A program made the position numbers and the translations under genes. The notes below the pieces were generated by a model, which ran no database searches, had not been told where the DNA came from, and was given only the letters and a program-made list of their open reading frames with translations. From positions 1 through 64,000 of the forward strand of contig NZ_VCIW01000012.1 in the NCBI RefSeq assembly GCF_005765165.1: a stretch of DNA of 64,000 bases. Reading direction: 5' to 3'. This DNA is from Paenibacillus antri (lineage in GTDB: Bacteria; Bacillota; Bacilli; Paenibacillales; YIM-B00363). Within the stretch, counting starts at the first letter, position 1, and each line of letters starts with the position of its first letter. Positions 42,298 to 50,409 of this stretch are shown here, piece after piece.

Positions 42298-43220
42298 CGT
42301 TCATCCTCCAACATAGGTTCGATATGGATATGGACGTTGGATACGTCGTGTTTCTCGTTGATTTTCGCTTCGATCCGTTCCGTGATCGCATGGCTCTCGA
42401 TGACGGACAGATGCGGATTGACCGTCACCGTCACGTCCACATACGTCTGGTTGCCGAGCGCGCGCGCCTTCAAGTCGACGATCCCCTTCACGCCTTTCGT
42501 GGAGCCGATCGTCTTCTTGATTTCTTGGAGCTTCTCGTCGTCGAAGCCGTCCGTGAGCGAATGCGTCGCATCCCTGAAGATGTCCCACGCGGTCTTGCAT
42601 ATGAGCGCGCCGACGACGATCGCCGCGAACGGGTCCAACCACGGCATGCCGTATTGGGCGCCGAGGATGCCGACGAAGGCGCCGACGCTGACGAGCGCGT
42701 CGGAACGGTTGTCTTGCGCCGCCGCCCGCACCGCCTGGCTGTTGATCCGTTCGGCGATGCGTCGATTATATAAGAACACCGCGTACATCACAACCGCGCA
42801 CGCGAGCGCCGTCCATGCCGCGAGCGGATCCGGCGCCGCCTGCGCGGGCCGGCCGAGCTTCGTCGCCGAGTCGAACAACACCTGGAGCCCGACGGCCGCC
42901 ATCAAGAACGACGCGATCAGCGCGGCGACCGTCTCGGCGCGGTAATGGCCGTACCGGTGATCTCGGTCGGCGGGCTTCCGGGAGATGCGCAGCCCGATCA
43001 ACACCGCGACGGAGGCCGCGATGTCGGTCACATTGTTCCAGCCGTCCGCGGCCAGCGCTTCCGAGCCCGCGGTAAATCCGATCAGCAGCTTGCAGGCCGA
43101 GAGGACGGCATAGGCGAAGATGCTGAGCCAGACGCCCCTCTCCCCGGTCCGAGTATCTCTGTATGATGTATCCACCGTCGTCCGCTCCCACCCGTTCGAA
43201 AAAAATTGTCTCCCCATCAT
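42294..43220 (-). CDS. Cation diffusion facilitator transporter
   Basis: A 308-residue CDF-family divalent-cation/proton antiporter: about six helices, metal sites DHRYGHYRAE (about 76-85) and DNRSDALVS (about 168-176), and a C-terminal cytosolic domain with a dimer fold (VTVNPHLSVIE). Such transporters export Zn, Fe, Mn or Co. Start 43220 has AGGTGAG six bases upstream; an earlier in-frame start at 43292 has none. The lipoprotein with the PCYCGC motif is coupled downstream. Confidence 0.9.
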   Translation of the reverse strand: MMGRQFFSNGWERTTVDTSYRDTRTGERGVWLSIFAYAVLSACKLLIGFTAGSEALAADGWNNVTDIAASVAVLIGLRISRKPADRDHRYGHYRAETVAALIASFLMAAVGLQVLFDSATKLGRPAQAAPDPLAAWTALACAVVMYAVFLYNRRIAERINSQAVRAAAQDNRSDALVSVGAFVGILGAQYGMPWLDPFAAIVVGALICKTAWDIFRDATHSLTDGFDDEKLQEIKKTIGSTKGVKGIVDLKARALGNQTYVDVTVTVNPHLSVIESHAITERIEAKINEKHDVSNVHIHIEPMLEDER

Positions 43221-43256
43221 ACTTCGCTCACCTCGGGTGGGTCTAGAGAAACAGTG

Positions 43257-43439
43257 TTGACCCGCGCGCAGAAAGCAGGGGACAAACAACAAAGTTGCCC
43301 GGGGTCAAAGAAGGTCGATAACAAATCCGCATTTGACCGGCGGGAGCTGCGCGAGGAGCTGCTGCCGCGGGTATGGGCGATTTTACGGTTGCTGCGCATG
43401 AAACGGAACGGGGAAGAACCGCCGAGGGAACGGGAGTAA
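43257..43439 (+). CDS. Possible small basic ORF, doubtful
   Basis: A 60-codon frame from TTG 43257 ends in RRELREELLPRVWAILRLLR and a basic tail, with codon use like its neighbours in its second half. There is no good ribosome site, and a hairpin overlaps its end. It may be a real small gene with a start I cannot see, or a chance frame. Confidence 0.3.
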   Translation: MTRAQKAGDKQQSCPGSKKVDNKSAFDRRELREELLPRVWAILRLLRMKRNGEEPPRERE

Positions 43440-43458
43440 CCCGTTTCTTCGGCGGTTC
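43416..43458 (-). terminator. Terminator hairpin of the small-gene pair
   Basis: GAACCGCCGAGGGAACGGG and CCCGTTTCTTCGGCGGTTC form a long stem around AGTAA. It lies just past the minus-strand gene that ends at 43510. Confidence 0.65.
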
Positions 43459-43509
43459 ATTGTTTAAGCGGTCGATGCGGCATGGCCGACTTGTCCGCCG
43501 CCATGCTCG

Positions 43510-43830
43510 CTATATTTGCTTGCGGAGGAACGCCTCGAGCAATTCGGCGACGCTGAGCTCGCCGAGCTCGGCGGCGATTCGGTCCGCCTTCGTCTGTTTC
43601 CGAATGGACCCTTCGAGAACGATCTGAACTTTAAGTTCTTTATCGAGCAGAACGGAAATAACCTCCAACGAATTGGACAGCAGCCCGACGACGACCGCGA
43701 GCTGCTGCGGCGTGAGCTGAGGCTTCGAGGGCTTCTTCTTACCGTTGCCTTTGCCGTTCCCGTTTCCATTTCCGTTCCCATACCCGTTCCCGTTCTTTTT
43801 CGTTCCGTTCCCGTTCCCCGGTTTGCGCAC
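43510..43830 (-). CDS. Asn-Gly repeat protein, unknown function
   Basis: A 106-residue protein starting at GTG 43830 (GGGGGAGG upstream). The first third is a run of Asn-Gly dipeptides (NGNGYGNGNGNGNGKGNG), coded by a GGGAAC-type hexamer repeat. The rest (LTPQQLAVVVGLLSNSLEVI, then DRIAAELGELSVAELLEAFL) is an alpha-helical domain that I do not recognise. The Asn-Gly tail and small size suggest a spore-coat or envelope role. It follows the 41-codon membrane gene by 18 bp, so the pair is probably one operon. Confidence 0.65.
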   Translation of the reverse strand: MRKPGNGNGTKKNGNGYGNGNGNGNGKGNGKKKPSKPQLTPQQLAVVVGLLSNSLEVISVLLDKELKVQIVLEGSIRKQTKADRIAAELGELSVAELLEAFLRKQI

Positions 43831-43848
43831 GACCTCCCCCGCCCTTGG

Positions 43849-43974
43849 TTACACGATGACCGTATCGGTGACGTCCACATCGTCATCATCCTCGCCGATG
43901 CCCATGACGAGGGAAGAGACGACGACGGCTATGACAATGATCGTAATGATCCTTTTCTTCTCCTCATCGCTCAT
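43849..43974 (-). CDS. 41-residue single-pass membrane microprotein
   Basis: A 41-codon gene with ATG 43974, ribosome site AGGTGA seven bases upstream and TAA at 43851-43849. The product has a basic start (MSDEEKKR), one hydrophobic helix (IITIIVIAVVVSSLVMGIG) and an acidic tail (EDDDDVDVTDTV). It is the first gene of a two-gene unit with the Asn-Gly repeat protein. Function unknown; the layout resembles small envelope proteins of spore formers. Confidence 0.65.
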   Translation of the reverse strand: MSDEEKKRIITIIVIAVVVSSLVMGIGEDDDDVDVTDTVIV

Positions 43975-44104
43975 CCGCATTCACCTGCTGCTTGTCGTGG
44001 GTAGTGAATCGATATCATCTTATGCTCGGGGAATGAAAGAGGTGAGCGCCGACGGAACTTGCCCGCGAGTCTTGGGAATGTCATAAATATGCACGGGGAT
44101 GCAA

Positions 44105-44151
44105 TTGTGACCTTCGCCTCTTATGTGGTAAAATTATAAGGCTACCTTATA
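44105..44151 (+). promoter_or_regulatory. Promoter with palindrome before the antiporter operon
   Basis: TTGTGA (44105-44110), an 18-bp spacer and TAAAAT (44129-44134) form a sigma-A promoter. Directly after it TATAAGG-CTA-CCTTATA (44135-44151) is a perfect inverted repeat over the start site, so a repressor site is likely. Confidence 0.6.
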
Positions 44152-44183
44152 TTTAACCACATTTACGGAGATGGAGGGATGAG

Positions 44184-44546
44184 ATGGCTGTCCGAATGAA
44201 CCCGATGCTTCGTTCCCTTCAGATGATATTATTTTTTATTATATTCGTATTTGCGCCTTTGTCCTCGGTAATGCTACAGGAAGAGCATCTTCAAAAATCC
44301 GCGGAATTGGCGCACGGGCACCCGATGGACGCGCATGTCGTCGATAAGCAACTCCCCTTACGGCAGAAGATGCTGTCGGCTCCTCTTATGTATTTCCTGT
44401 TTATCGTCTTATCCTTCGAGTCGTTAGCAGTCGGCTGCCGCATGTCTCTTTATCGATATCCCGATATTTTCCTGCTTCGGAAGATCATTCTGCTGCGCCC
44501 TATAAAGTTTACCTCGACTTACGTGGATGTCTCCTTCGTCAAGTGA
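44184..44546 (+). CDS. Small membrane protein, unknown
   Basis: A 120-residue protein with two predicted membrane helices (about 11-30 and 69-88) and a basic tail. RBS GGAGGG before ATG 44184. It is the first gene of the khtU-khtT-like unit, in the place where Bacillus khtS (function unknown) would stand, but I see no clear similarity to support that name. 45 bp separate it from the antiporter gene. Confidence 0.6.
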   Translation: MAVRMNPMLRSLQMILFFIIFVFAPLSSVMLQEEHLQKSAELAHGHPMDAHVVDKQLPLRQKMLSAPLMYFLFIVLSFESLAVGCRMSLYRYPDIFLLRKIILLRPIKFTSTYVDVSFVK

Positions 44547-44591
44547 CGGAAGTTACGCGCTCTCGGATAAAGAAGGAGGAATTAACATTGT

Positions 44592-45809
44592 ATGGATCAT
44601 ATGATCTTTGAAGTCGGTACGGCCATGCTGCTCGTCGCGATCGCGTCGCTGCTTGCCGGCAAACTGAAGTTTTCCATCATCCCTTTCTTGATCATCCTCG
44701 GGATGGTCGTCGGTCCGCATGCGCCGCAGATCGGCATTTTCGACTTCACCTTCATCGAAAGCCAAGAAGTCATCTCGTTCCTCGGACGCATCGGGGTGCT
44801 CTTCTTGTTATTTTATATCGGACTCGAGTTCTCCGTATCCAAGCTGGTCAAGTCCGGCCGGAACATCGTCTTCGGGGGAACCGTATACGTCGCCCTCAAT
44901 TTCGTCATCGGGCTCGCGTACGGGTTCCTGACCGACTTTCCGCTGTACGAGACGCTGATCATCGCCGGGATGTTGTCCGTATCTTCCACGGCGATCGTAG
45001 CCAAGGTTCTCGTCGACCTGCGACGCACGGGCAACGCGGAGACCGAATTGATTCTTGGAATGATCCTGTTCGACGACTTGTTCCTCGCGGTCTTCCTGTC
45101 GATCATGTCGGGATTGCTGCTTGGCGGCGCGACGTCCATCGGCGGCGTCCTTCTGTCGGTAGGAATCTCCATGGGATATATGCTCTTGTTCTTTATTATC
45201 GCGAGGAAGGGCACGCCCTTGCTCAATAAGCTGTTAAATATTTCGTCGAACGAAATATTCATTATCGTCGTATTCGCTTCGTTGTTCTTCATCGCCGGGT
45301 TCTCGGAGAAGCTGCACGTCGCGGAGGCGATCGGAGCGCTGCTGTTCGGCCTGGCGTTATCGGAGACGGAGCACAGCAAGCGGATCGAGCATCTCGTCGT
45401 TCCGTTCCGCGACTTCTTCGGCGCGATCTTCTTCTTCAGCTTCGGTCTCGGGATCGACCCGCTTACCTTAGGCGACGCCGCATGGCTTGCGATCGGGGCG
45501 GTCTTGCTGACGATTTTGGCGAACGTGGTGTCCGGCATGATCGCGGGCCGGAAGGCCGGTCTTTCCCACAAGGCGTCGACCAATATCGGATTGACCGTCA
45601 TGGCGCGCGGGGAGTTTACGATTATCGTGGCGAACCTGGGCCTCTCCGCGGGGTTGATGCCGCTGTTGAAGCCGTTTTCCGCATTGTACGTATTAATCCT
45701 GGCGATCCTCGGACCTTTATTGGCAAAAGAATCGAAGCCTATATATAATGGCTTAAACAAAGTGTTCCGTTGGAGCAAGCCGCAAGAGAAGGTTAAAAAC
45801 CCAGGCTGA
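44592..45809 (+). CDS. khtU: CPA2-type cation/proton antiporter, KhtU-like
   Basis: A 405-residue CPA2 antiporter with about 12 helices, including the ion-binding motif in LILGMILFDDLFLAVFLSIM (double Asp) and FSVSKLVKSGRNIVFGGTVY. Like Bacillus KhtU it lacks an N-terminal RCK domain but is followed by a KhtT-like gene that codes the regulatory TrkA_C subunit. It probably exports K+ or NH4+ in exchange for protons during alkaline or osmotic stress. ATG 44592 follows AAGGAGGA; an in-frame TTG is near. Confidence 0.85.
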   Translation: MDHMIFEVGTAMLLVAIASLLAGKLKFSIIPFLIILGMVVGPHAPQIGIFDFTFIESQEVISFLGRIGVLFLLFYIGLEFSVSKLVKSGRNIVFGGTVYVALNFVIGLAYGFLTDFPLYETLIIAGMLSVSSTAIVAKVLVDLRRTGNAETELILGMILFDDLFLAVFLSIMSGLLLGGATSIGGVLLSVGISMGYMLLFFIIARKGTPLLNKLLNISSNEIFIIVVFASLFFIAGFSEKLHVAEAIGALLFGLALSETEHSKRIEHLVVPFRDFFGAIFFFSFGLGIDPLTLGDAAWLAIGAVLLTILANVVSGMIAGRKAGLSHKASTNIGLTVMARGEFTIIVANLGLSAGLMPLLKPFSALYVLILAILGPLLAKESKPIYNGLNKVFRWSKPQEKVKNPG

Positions 45810-45834
45810 GTTGGAAATGGAGGATGTGTAGAAA

Positions 45835-46323
45835 ATGAGTACGATTCGCGAATCGGATCTGCCCGGTATCGGTAAAAAGTTCCAGGTAGAGACCAGATCT
45901 GGAGATAAAATCGTAATCGTGATCCATGACGACGGAAGAAGAGAAATTTATCATTTCGAGGACGACGATCCGGAAGAGACGATCTCGCAAGTGACATTGG
46001 AGGACGAGGAAGCGAGACAGATCGCGGCCATCATCGGCGGGATGAATTACAAGCCGAAGGCGCTGGAGACGATCGAAGTTTCGCTGGAAGAGCTCGTTAT
46101 CGAATGGAGCAAGGTGGAATCGCACTATAAGAGCGTGGGCAAGACGATCGCGGAGCTGCAGGTACGGCAGCGGACGGGCGCTACGATTCTGGCCATCGTG
46201 GAGAAGCAGAAGCAGAAGATCAATCCGGGACCGGACGATCGTCTGGAGGCCGAGACGACGGTCGTCATGGCGGGCGAGCGGAAGCAAATCAAGCTGCTGA
46301 AGGATTTGTTGATGAACGGGTAA
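45835..46323 (+). CDS. khtT: KhtT-like regulatory subunit of the antiporter
   Basis: A 162-residue soluble protein. The N-terminal half has the KhtT fold ([20 protein letters not shown]); residues about 85-160 are a TrkA_C domain ([20 protein letters not shown], then [20 protein letters not shown]) that binds regulatory ligands such as cyclic di-AMP in Bacillus KhtT. It lies 25 bp behind the antiporter gene, and a YitT gene follows 26 bp later. The gene order khtU-khtT is the reverse of that in Bacillus subtilis (khtST-khtU). Confidence 0.88.
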   Translation: MSTIRESDLPGIGKKFQVETRSGDKIVIVIHDDGRREIYHFEDDDPEETISQVTLEDEEARQIAAIIGGMNYKPKALETIEVSLEELVIEWSKVESHYKSVGKTIAELQVRQRTGATILAIVEKQKQKINPGPDDRLEAETTVVMAGERKQIKLLKDLLMNG

Positions 46324-46349
46324 CGGGAGGAACGAAGAGGAGGGATGGC

Positions 46350-47174
46350 ATGCACCCTTGGCGCAGCGACGGGAGACGGAAGCGGGACCCGCTGCGTTTG
46401 GCGGCCTCGATCTTCGCCGCCGTCGTCGGCTGCTTCCTGATCGCCGCGGGGCTGGAGCTGTTCTTGCGTCCGAACCGCGTCGCCCCCGGGGGCATCGCAG
46501 GCGTGTCGGTTCTGGCTTCTCACGTCACGGAGATGAAGATCAGTCTATGGCTGTTCTGCTTGAATCTCCCGTTCGTTCTATATCGGAGGAAATACGTCGC
46601 GCGCGGTCCGCTTGCGATCGCGCTGCCGCTCGTCGGCGTCGGGGCGTTCGCGTATGTACTGCATCCCGTGTCCGCCCTGGTCGAAGAACCGCTCATGGGG
46701 GCGCTCGGAGGCGGCGTATGCCTCGGTCTCGGCATCGGCATGATTTTGCGTCAGGGCGGACGGTTCGACGAAGCGGAGACGGCCGTCAAGCGGCTGCCGT
46801 CTTTGCGGAACGCCGATACGGTCGTATTCGTCGTCAATCTGTCGATTTTAGCGGCGGCGGGGCTGATCTTCGGAGCGAAGCAAGCGATCTATTCGGTCCT
46901 CGCGCACGCGTTGGCGTATATGATGGTGGAGGTCGGATTTTCCGGCATGTCGCCGTATCGCCGCATTCTGGTGCGAAGCCGGAAACTCCCGTCGATCCAA
47001 CGCGCTACGAAATACGCGTGCGGCGTGCAGTGGATCCCGACGGACGAGGAGCATTCGGCGATGTGCGTCGTGCATCGCTCGGACGCGGCGCGGGTTCGGC
47101 GTCTGCTGCGGGAGCTCGACGGCGAGGTGCAGATGGTCGGCAACCTCGAACATGCTAGAGAGACGATCGTATAA
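46350..47174 (+). CDS. YitT-family membrane protein, copy 1
   Basis: A 274-residue YitT/DUF2179 protein: five to six membrane helices in residues 15-190 (FLIAAGLELFLRPNRVAPGG is the family signature) and a C-terminal DUF2179 domain (IPTDEEHSAMCVVHRSDAARVR). Function in the family is unclear; some members are linked to spore germination or ion homeostasis. RBS GAGGAGGG. In the same direction as and 26 bp behind the khtT-like gene. Confidence 0.88.
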   Translation: MHPWRSDGRRKRDPLRLAASIFAAVVGCFLIAAGLELFLRPNRVAPGGIAGVSVLASHVTEMKISLWLFCLNLPFVLYRRKYVARGPLAIALPLVGVGAFAYVLHPVSALVEEPLMGALGGGVCLGLGIGMILRQGGRFDEAETAVKRLPSLRNADTVVFVVNLSILAAAGLIFGAKQAIYSVLAHALAYMMVEVGFSGMSPYRRILVRSRKLPSIQRATKYACGVQWIPTDEEHSAMCVVHRSDAARVRRLLRELDGEVQMVGNLEHARETIV

Positions 47175-47201
47175 GCGTTCGTCGTTCGGCGAGGCGTTCA
47201 A

Positions 47202-47228
47202 GGCCCGCTCTTCGGAGCGGGTCTTTTT
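47202..47228 (+). terminator. Terminator of the antiporter/YitT operon
   Basis: GGCCCGCTC and GAGCGGGTC around TTCG, then TTTTT. Confidence 0.85.
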
Positions 47229-47258
47229 ATGCCCGCAAGGCCACGAAATAAAATTCAC

Positions 47259-47287
47259 TTGATTACTAAAAGTAACGTATATACAAT
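47259..47287 (+). promoter_or_regulatory. FMN reductase promoter with TTACT/AGTAA operator
   Basis: TTGATT (47259-47264), a 17-bp spacer and TACAAT (47282-47287). TTACT-AAA-AGTAA (47263-47275) overlaps the -35 and spacer and resembles the operators of HxlR/YodB-type redox sensors. No HxlR gene is in the window. Confidence 0.55.
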
Positions 47288-47347
47288 TAGTCATGTGGTT
47301 ATCCACGATTCTTGAATCGCGATATCGCAAAAGGAGGAACAGTAATA

Positions 47348-47890
47348 ATGGCAAACGTAAAAATCGGCATCATTCTCGGCAGCACGCGGCAAGGACGCGT
47401 CAGTCCGCAAGTCGGACAATGGGTGAAGGGAATCGCGGACCGGCGGGGGGACGCGGAGTACGAAATCGTCGATATCGCCGAATACGAGCTGCCCTTCCTC
47501 GGAACGACCGACGGCAGCGAGCCGGGCATCAAGGCATGGTCCGAGAAGCTGGCGAGCTTGGACGGATTCGTCTTCATCGTATCGGAATACAATCACAGCA
47601 TCTCGGGGGCGCTCAAGAACGCGCTCGACCTCGCGCGCCAAGAGTGGAACGACAAAGCGGCGGGCATCGTGAGCTACGGCTCGACCGGCGGCGCGCGCGC
47701 CGCCGAGCATCTGCGGGGCATTCTGGGCGAGTTGAAGGTGGCCGACGTGCGGACGCATCCGACGTTGAATTTGTTTACGGACTTCGAGAACTACAGCGTG
47801 TTTAAGCCGGCCGCGCTGCACAACGACAACGTCAACGCCATGTTGAGCGAAGTCGTCGCTTGGAGCGGCGCGTTGAAGACGCTTCGGTAA
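47348..47890 (+). CDS. NAD(P)H-dependent FMN/quinone reductase
   Basis: A 180-residue flavodoxin-like reductase of the ChrR/YieF/azobenzene-reductase family: IGIILGSTRQGRVSPQVGQW at residues 7-26 contacts FMN phosphate, and the signature VSEYNHSISGALKNALD near 76-92 is the flavin ring loop. These proteins reduce quinones and chromate. ATG 47348 has AAGGAGGAA nine bases upstream; an earlier in-frame start at 47312 has none. The HxlR-type operator in front fits redox control. Confidence 0.92.
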   Translation: MANVKIGIILGSTRQGRVSPQVGQWVKGIADRRGDAEYEIVDIAEYELPFLGTTDGSEPGIKAWSEKLASLDGFVFIVSEYNHSISGALKNALDLARQEWNDKAAGIVSYGSTGGARAAEHLRGILGELKVADVRTHPTLNLFTDFENYSVFKPAALHNDNVNAMLSEVVAWSGALKTLR

Positions 47891-47907
47891 TCCCCGAAAG
47901 AAATAAG

Positions 47908-47955
47908 AGGAAAGCCCCGGTTTCGCGTCGCAAGCGCGCAGTCCGGGGCTTTCCT
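47908..47955 (+). terminator. Bidirectional terminator between convergent genes
   Basis: AGGAAAGCCCCGG and CCGGGGCTTTCCT form a 13-bp perfect stem with a 22-base loop. Confidence 0.75.
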
Positions 47956-47970
47956 ATTCGCTGATTCACG

Positions 47971-48426
47971 CTATCGCTCGGTATTGCCGCGCCTCAGGTA
48001 CGCATACGCTTGGTTCAGAAGGCGGACCAGCTGCTCGCTCTGCTCCTTGCCCAAGTGGTCGACCAATCCGCCGAAGGTGGCCCTTATATCCTTCATCGCT
48101 TTCTCGGCGAGCCCGACCCCTGTATCCGTTAACGTAATTTCCGAGCTTCTTCGATCTTGCGGGTGCGCGGACCGCTGGATGTATCCGCTCTTGATCAAGC
48201 CGTTGACGATCTGCGTCACGGTCGGCGAGGTCACCTGAAGCATCTTGCTCAGCTCGGACACCGTCGTCTTCGGCTCGCCTTGATCGGTCCGTTCTTTAAT
48301 GAGCAGGAGGACGCGCAGCTCGCTCGCTTTCACGCCCCACCGGGTCGTCTTCCGCCAGTCCGCCTTCGATAAGTTGGAGAACGCGTTGATTAATGAAGTA
48401 ACTTCGTCATGAGAAGCTGAATACAC
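47971..48426 (-). CDS. MarR-family regulator divergent from DHA2 pump
   Basis: A 151-residue MarR winged-helix protein (recognition region TVSELSKMLQVTSPTVTQIV about 52-71, wing SAHPQDRRSSEITLT about 86-100). GTG 48426 follows GGTGAG. It is divergent from the DHA2 drug pump across about 195 bp, and an inverted repeat covers the pump's start site, so it very likely represses that gene and is released by a drug or phenolic ligand. Confidence 0.9.
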   Translation of the reverse strand: MYSASHDEVTSLINAFSNLSKADWRKTTRWGVKASELRVLLLIKERTDQGEPKTTVSELSKMLQVTSPTVTQIVNGLIKSGYIQRSAHPQDRRSSEITLTDTGVGLAEKAMKDIRATFGGLVDHLGKEQSEQLVRLLNQAYAYLRRGNTER

Positions 48427-48535
48427 TGTTTCGTCTCACCGCCGATACATGTTCCGCAGGATGAGACTAATGATAATGAAAGCGGATGAAAAGGTCAATG
48501 ACCGACGCCGCGGCGCCGAACGGGGGAAATAGTTG

Positions 48536-48585
48536 TTGCTATCTCCGTACCGAACCTCTATGATAATACATAGGTTGCCTACCTA
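48536..48585 (+). promoter_or_regulatory. DHA2 pump promoter with MarR-type operator
   Basis: TTGCTA (48536-48541), a 17-bp spacer and TATGAT (48559-48564) form the promoter. TAGGT-TGCCT-ACCTA (48571-48585) is a perfect inverted repeat at the start site, in the place expected for the MarR protein coded by the divergent gene. Confidence 0.65.
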
Positions 48586-48621
48586 AATAGTTTGGACATA
48601 GAGAAGAAAAGAGGTATCGGA

Positions 48622-50244
48622 ATGGAGCACCTGACGCAAAAACAAAAAGTGACGATTATGATCGCGTTGATGGCCTCGATGTTTTTCGCCGCCATTAACC
48701 AGACGCTCGTCAGCACCGCTATGCCTAGAATCATCGCCATGCTCGGAGGCATGGAATATTATTCTTGGGTCATTATGATTTATATGCTCGTCTCTACGGT
48801 CGCGACGATTCTGGTCGGGAAGCTCTCGGACCTCTACGGACGGAAGCCGTTCCTGCTGTTCGGAATCGTGGTGTTCATGGTCGGGGCGTTCCTTACGGGC
48901 TTGTCGACGAACATCTTCCAGATGATCGCGTACCGCGGCATCCAAGGTTTAGGCGGCGGGGTGCTGATGGCGGTCACGACGATGGCCGTGGGCGACCTGT
49001 TCGCGCCTCGCGAGCGGGCGAAGTGGACCGGATTGATGATGGGCATCTTCGGACTGTCCAGCGTCATCGGACCGACCTTAGGCGGCGTCATGATCGACCA
49101 TATGGATTGGCATTGGCTGTTCTGGGTATTCCTGCCGCTCGGCTTCGTCGCCTTCGCGATGATCTGGCGCATGTTCCCGAAGAAGACGGATGTGAAGAGC
49201 GTATCGATCGATTACGCGGGATCTCTCGTGCTATCGTTATGTATCGTCGCGTTGCTGCTCGGCTTCTCCTGGGCGGGGACGAAATACGATTGGGTTTCGT
49301 TCGAAATTCTCGGCTTGTTCGCCGCGGCGATCGTCCTCGCCGTCGTTCTCGTCTTCATCGAGCGGAAAGCGGAAAATCCCGTCATGCCTTTATCCTTGTT
49401 TAAGAACGGCATCGTGAACGTCTCCAACGGGATCGGCTTCCTGATGAACGCGGGCATGATGGGCGCGATGGTGTATATCCCCTTTTTCGTGCAGGGCGTC
49501 GAAGGATTCACGCCGACGCAGTCCGGCTTCGTCAACATGCCGATGACGATCATGATGATCGTCATGAGCGCGCTCGTCGGCCGTTGGATGTCGAAGACGG
49601 GCAAGTATAAGCTGTACGCCGTCGGCGGCGTGTGCTTGATGATCGCCGGCATGGGGCTCATGATGTTTATGGACAATATCGCGATGGCCGTGCTCAGCAT
49701 GTGCGTCTTCGGCCTTGGTCTCGGGTTATGTATGCCGGTGTTCACGCTCGTCGTGCAGAACGCGGTCCCGATGACGCAGCTCGGCGTCGCGACGGCGTCC
49801 GCCACCTTGTTCCGGAACTTGGGCGGCACGATCGGCATCGCGGTGTTGGGCTCCGTCATGAACACCGCGCTCTCGCGAAACTTGAAGGACGCGATGGCGT
49901 CGCAAGAAGGGGTGGATCTGACGAAGCTCGACCCGCAGACGGCCGAGAGCGTAACGCCGTTCCTGAATCCGCAAATTTTGCTCGATCAGCCGAAGCTGCA
50001 GTCGATTATGGCCTCTCTGCCGGCGGAGATGCAGCCGTTGTTCGAGCGGCTGACCGCGATGCTGCGCGCCGTCTTGGCCGACACGTTGTCCACCGTGTTC
50101 ATGTCCGGCGCCGCCTTGTTGGTCGTGGCGCTCGCGCTCGTCGTTTTCTTGAAGGAAATCCCGCTGCGTTCGGCGCAGAAGGGTCCGGAAGCCGCCGAAG
50201 CGCCCGCGCCGCAAGAAGGAAGAAAGCTTGCGACGCAGGAGTAG
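48622..50244 (+). CDS. DHA2-family (EmrB/QacA type) multidrug MFS pump
   Basis: A 540-residue 14-helix drug/proton antiporter. The N terminus (MIALMASMFFAAINQTLVST), motif LVGKLSDLYGRKPF between helices 2 and 3, and the antiporter motif GLSSVIGPTLGGVMIDHMDW are all seen. ATG 48622 with AAGAGG about eight bases upstream is preferred over a TTG at 48592. The long final loop and Glu/Ala/Lys-rich tail are typical. Regulated by the divergent MarR gene. Confidence 0.93.
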   Translation: MEHLTQKQKVTIMIALMASMFFAAINQTLVSTAMPRIIAMLGGMEYYSWVIMIYMLVSTVATILVGKLSDLYGRKPFLLFGIVVFMVGAFLTGLSTNIFQMIAYRGIQGLGGGVLMAVTTMAVGDLFAPRERAKWTGLMMGIFGLSSVIGPTLGGVMIDHMDWHWLFWVFLPLGFVAFAMIWRMFPKKTDVKSVSIDYAGSLVLSLCIVALLLGFSWAGTKYDWVSFEILGLFAAAIVLAVVLVFIERKAENPVMPLSLFKNGIVNVSNGIGFLMNAGMMGAMVYIPFFVQGVEGFTPTQSGFVNMPMTIMMIVMSALVGRWMSKTGKYKLYAVGGVCLMIAGMGLMMFMDNIAMAVLSMCVFGLGLGLCMPVFTLVVQNAVPMTQLGVATASATLFRNLGGTIGIAVLGSVMNTALSRNLKDAMASQEGVDLTKLDPQTAESVTPFLNPQILLDQPKLQSIMASLPAEMQPLFERLTAMLRAVLADTLSTVFMSGAALLVVALALVVFLKEIPLRSAQKGPEAAEAPAPQEGRKLATQE

Positions 50245-50409
50245 GACCAAGGGAATGGTTTCATCGCGAAGGCGGCCGGTCGCACGATCGGCTGCCTTCG
50301 TCGTTTCGCGTGCATGGAAATGGGAAGGATGAAGAGGAAGGTCTTTGATTATTTATGGGTCGGACAAGGCGAAGCGCGGGACTACGAGATTACGAAACGA
50401 GGACACGAT

